From Chloroflexota bacterium (lineage in GTDB: Bacteria; Chloroflexota; Ktedonobacteria; Ktedonobacterales; Ktedonobacteraceae), in contig DAHVFL010000063.1 of assembly GCA_027316975.1 (NCBI GenBank), positions 1 through 13,636 of the forward strand: a stretch of 13,636 nt of DNA, in the 5' to 3' direction. The notes beneath the pieces are model-generated. The model had not been told where the DNA came from, made no database searches, and worked only from the letters and a program-made list of their open reading frames with translations. Shown here in pieces: positions 13,533 through 13,636 of this stretch; positions within the stretch are counted from its first letter, which is position 1; each line of letters opens with the position of its first letter. The translations under genes and the position numbers were made by a program.

Positions 13533-13636
13533 ATGAGCGATTTTATGAGTAACCCGAAAACATTTTTTACCAGCGGGTCGGTGACGGAGGGCCATCCCGA
13601 TAAGCTATGCGACCAGATCTCCGATGGTGTGCTTGA
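13533..13636 (+). CDS. metK: S-adenosylmethionine synthetase, 5' part (cut by window end)
   Basis: The first 34 codons read MSDFMSNPKTFFTSGSVTEG and continue HPDKLCDQISDGVL, the N-terminal signature of methionine adenosyltransferase including the GHPDK ATP-binding motif. The enzyme makes S-adenosylmethionine from methionine and ATP. The ATG at 13533 is preferred: GAAAGGAG (13511-13518) is 14 bases upstream, a slightly long spacing, and the in-frame ATG at 13545 is further still. Glycine replaces the glutamate usually found in FTSESV. Expression should be controlled by the upstream SAM-I riboswitch and terminator. Only about a tenth of the protein is visible. Confidence 0.93.
   Translation, partial: MSDFMSNPKTFFTSGSVTEGHPDKLCDQISDGVL

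Overview
The window looks chromosomal and comes from a moderately GC-rich bacterium, most likely a Ktedonobacter-like member of the Chloroflexota. That placement is an inference. It rests on the short 'archaeal/thermophile-type' adenosylhomocysteinase, an S-box (SAM-I) riboswitch in front of metK, a large ECF sigma/anti-sigma pair with an extracytoplasmic beta-propeller, and intergenic regions rich in long palindromes. No rRNA, tRNA or CRISPR array was seen.

Layout. (1) Positions 1-1053, + strand: the 3' part of a DUF1015-family gene, cut by the left edge. (2) 1092-4375, - strand: a HEAT-repeat protein gene downstream of a complete phage-type terminase large subunit gene, each with its own candidate promoter. 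(3) 4793-5887, + strand, divergent from the terminase: a primase-like gene (CHC2-type zinc finger plus DnaG/TOPRIM core). It has a near-consensus sigma-70 promoter and a LexA-like inverted repeat over the predicted transcription start. A nested palindromic repeat sits between the two divergent promoters. (4) 5912-8577, - strand: a candidate 80-codon small membrane protein gene, an ECF sigma factor and its zinc-finger anti-sigma factor; the sigma and anti-sigma genes overlap by 4 bases (ATGA). (5) 9145-13636, + strand: mtnA, a PfkB-family kinase, ahcY, then a strong promoter, a SAM-I riboswitch with an intrinsic terminator, and the first 104 bases of metK.

How the genes fit together. metK makes S-adenosylmethionine (SAM). 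AhcY removes S-adenosylhomocysteine left by methyl transfer. MtnA handles methylthioribose-1-phosphate from the methylthioadenosine branch. The PfkB kinase between mtnA and ahcY could phosphorylate a nucleoside or sugar released by either branch. This is a SAM-recycling neighbourhood in which only metK shows a SAM riboswitch. The terminase/primase pair looks like a phage remnant or a domesticated unit: no capsid, portal, integrase or lysis gene lies within the window.

The most unusual features are the three nested palindromic repeats (around 4501-4685, 8702-9110 and 11354-11521), whose two arms agree within each copy but differ between copies; the LexA-like operator on a stand-alone primase-like gene divergent from a stand-alone terminase; and a palindrome (core ATGGTACCAT) found both upstream of the sigma operon and upstream of ahcY.
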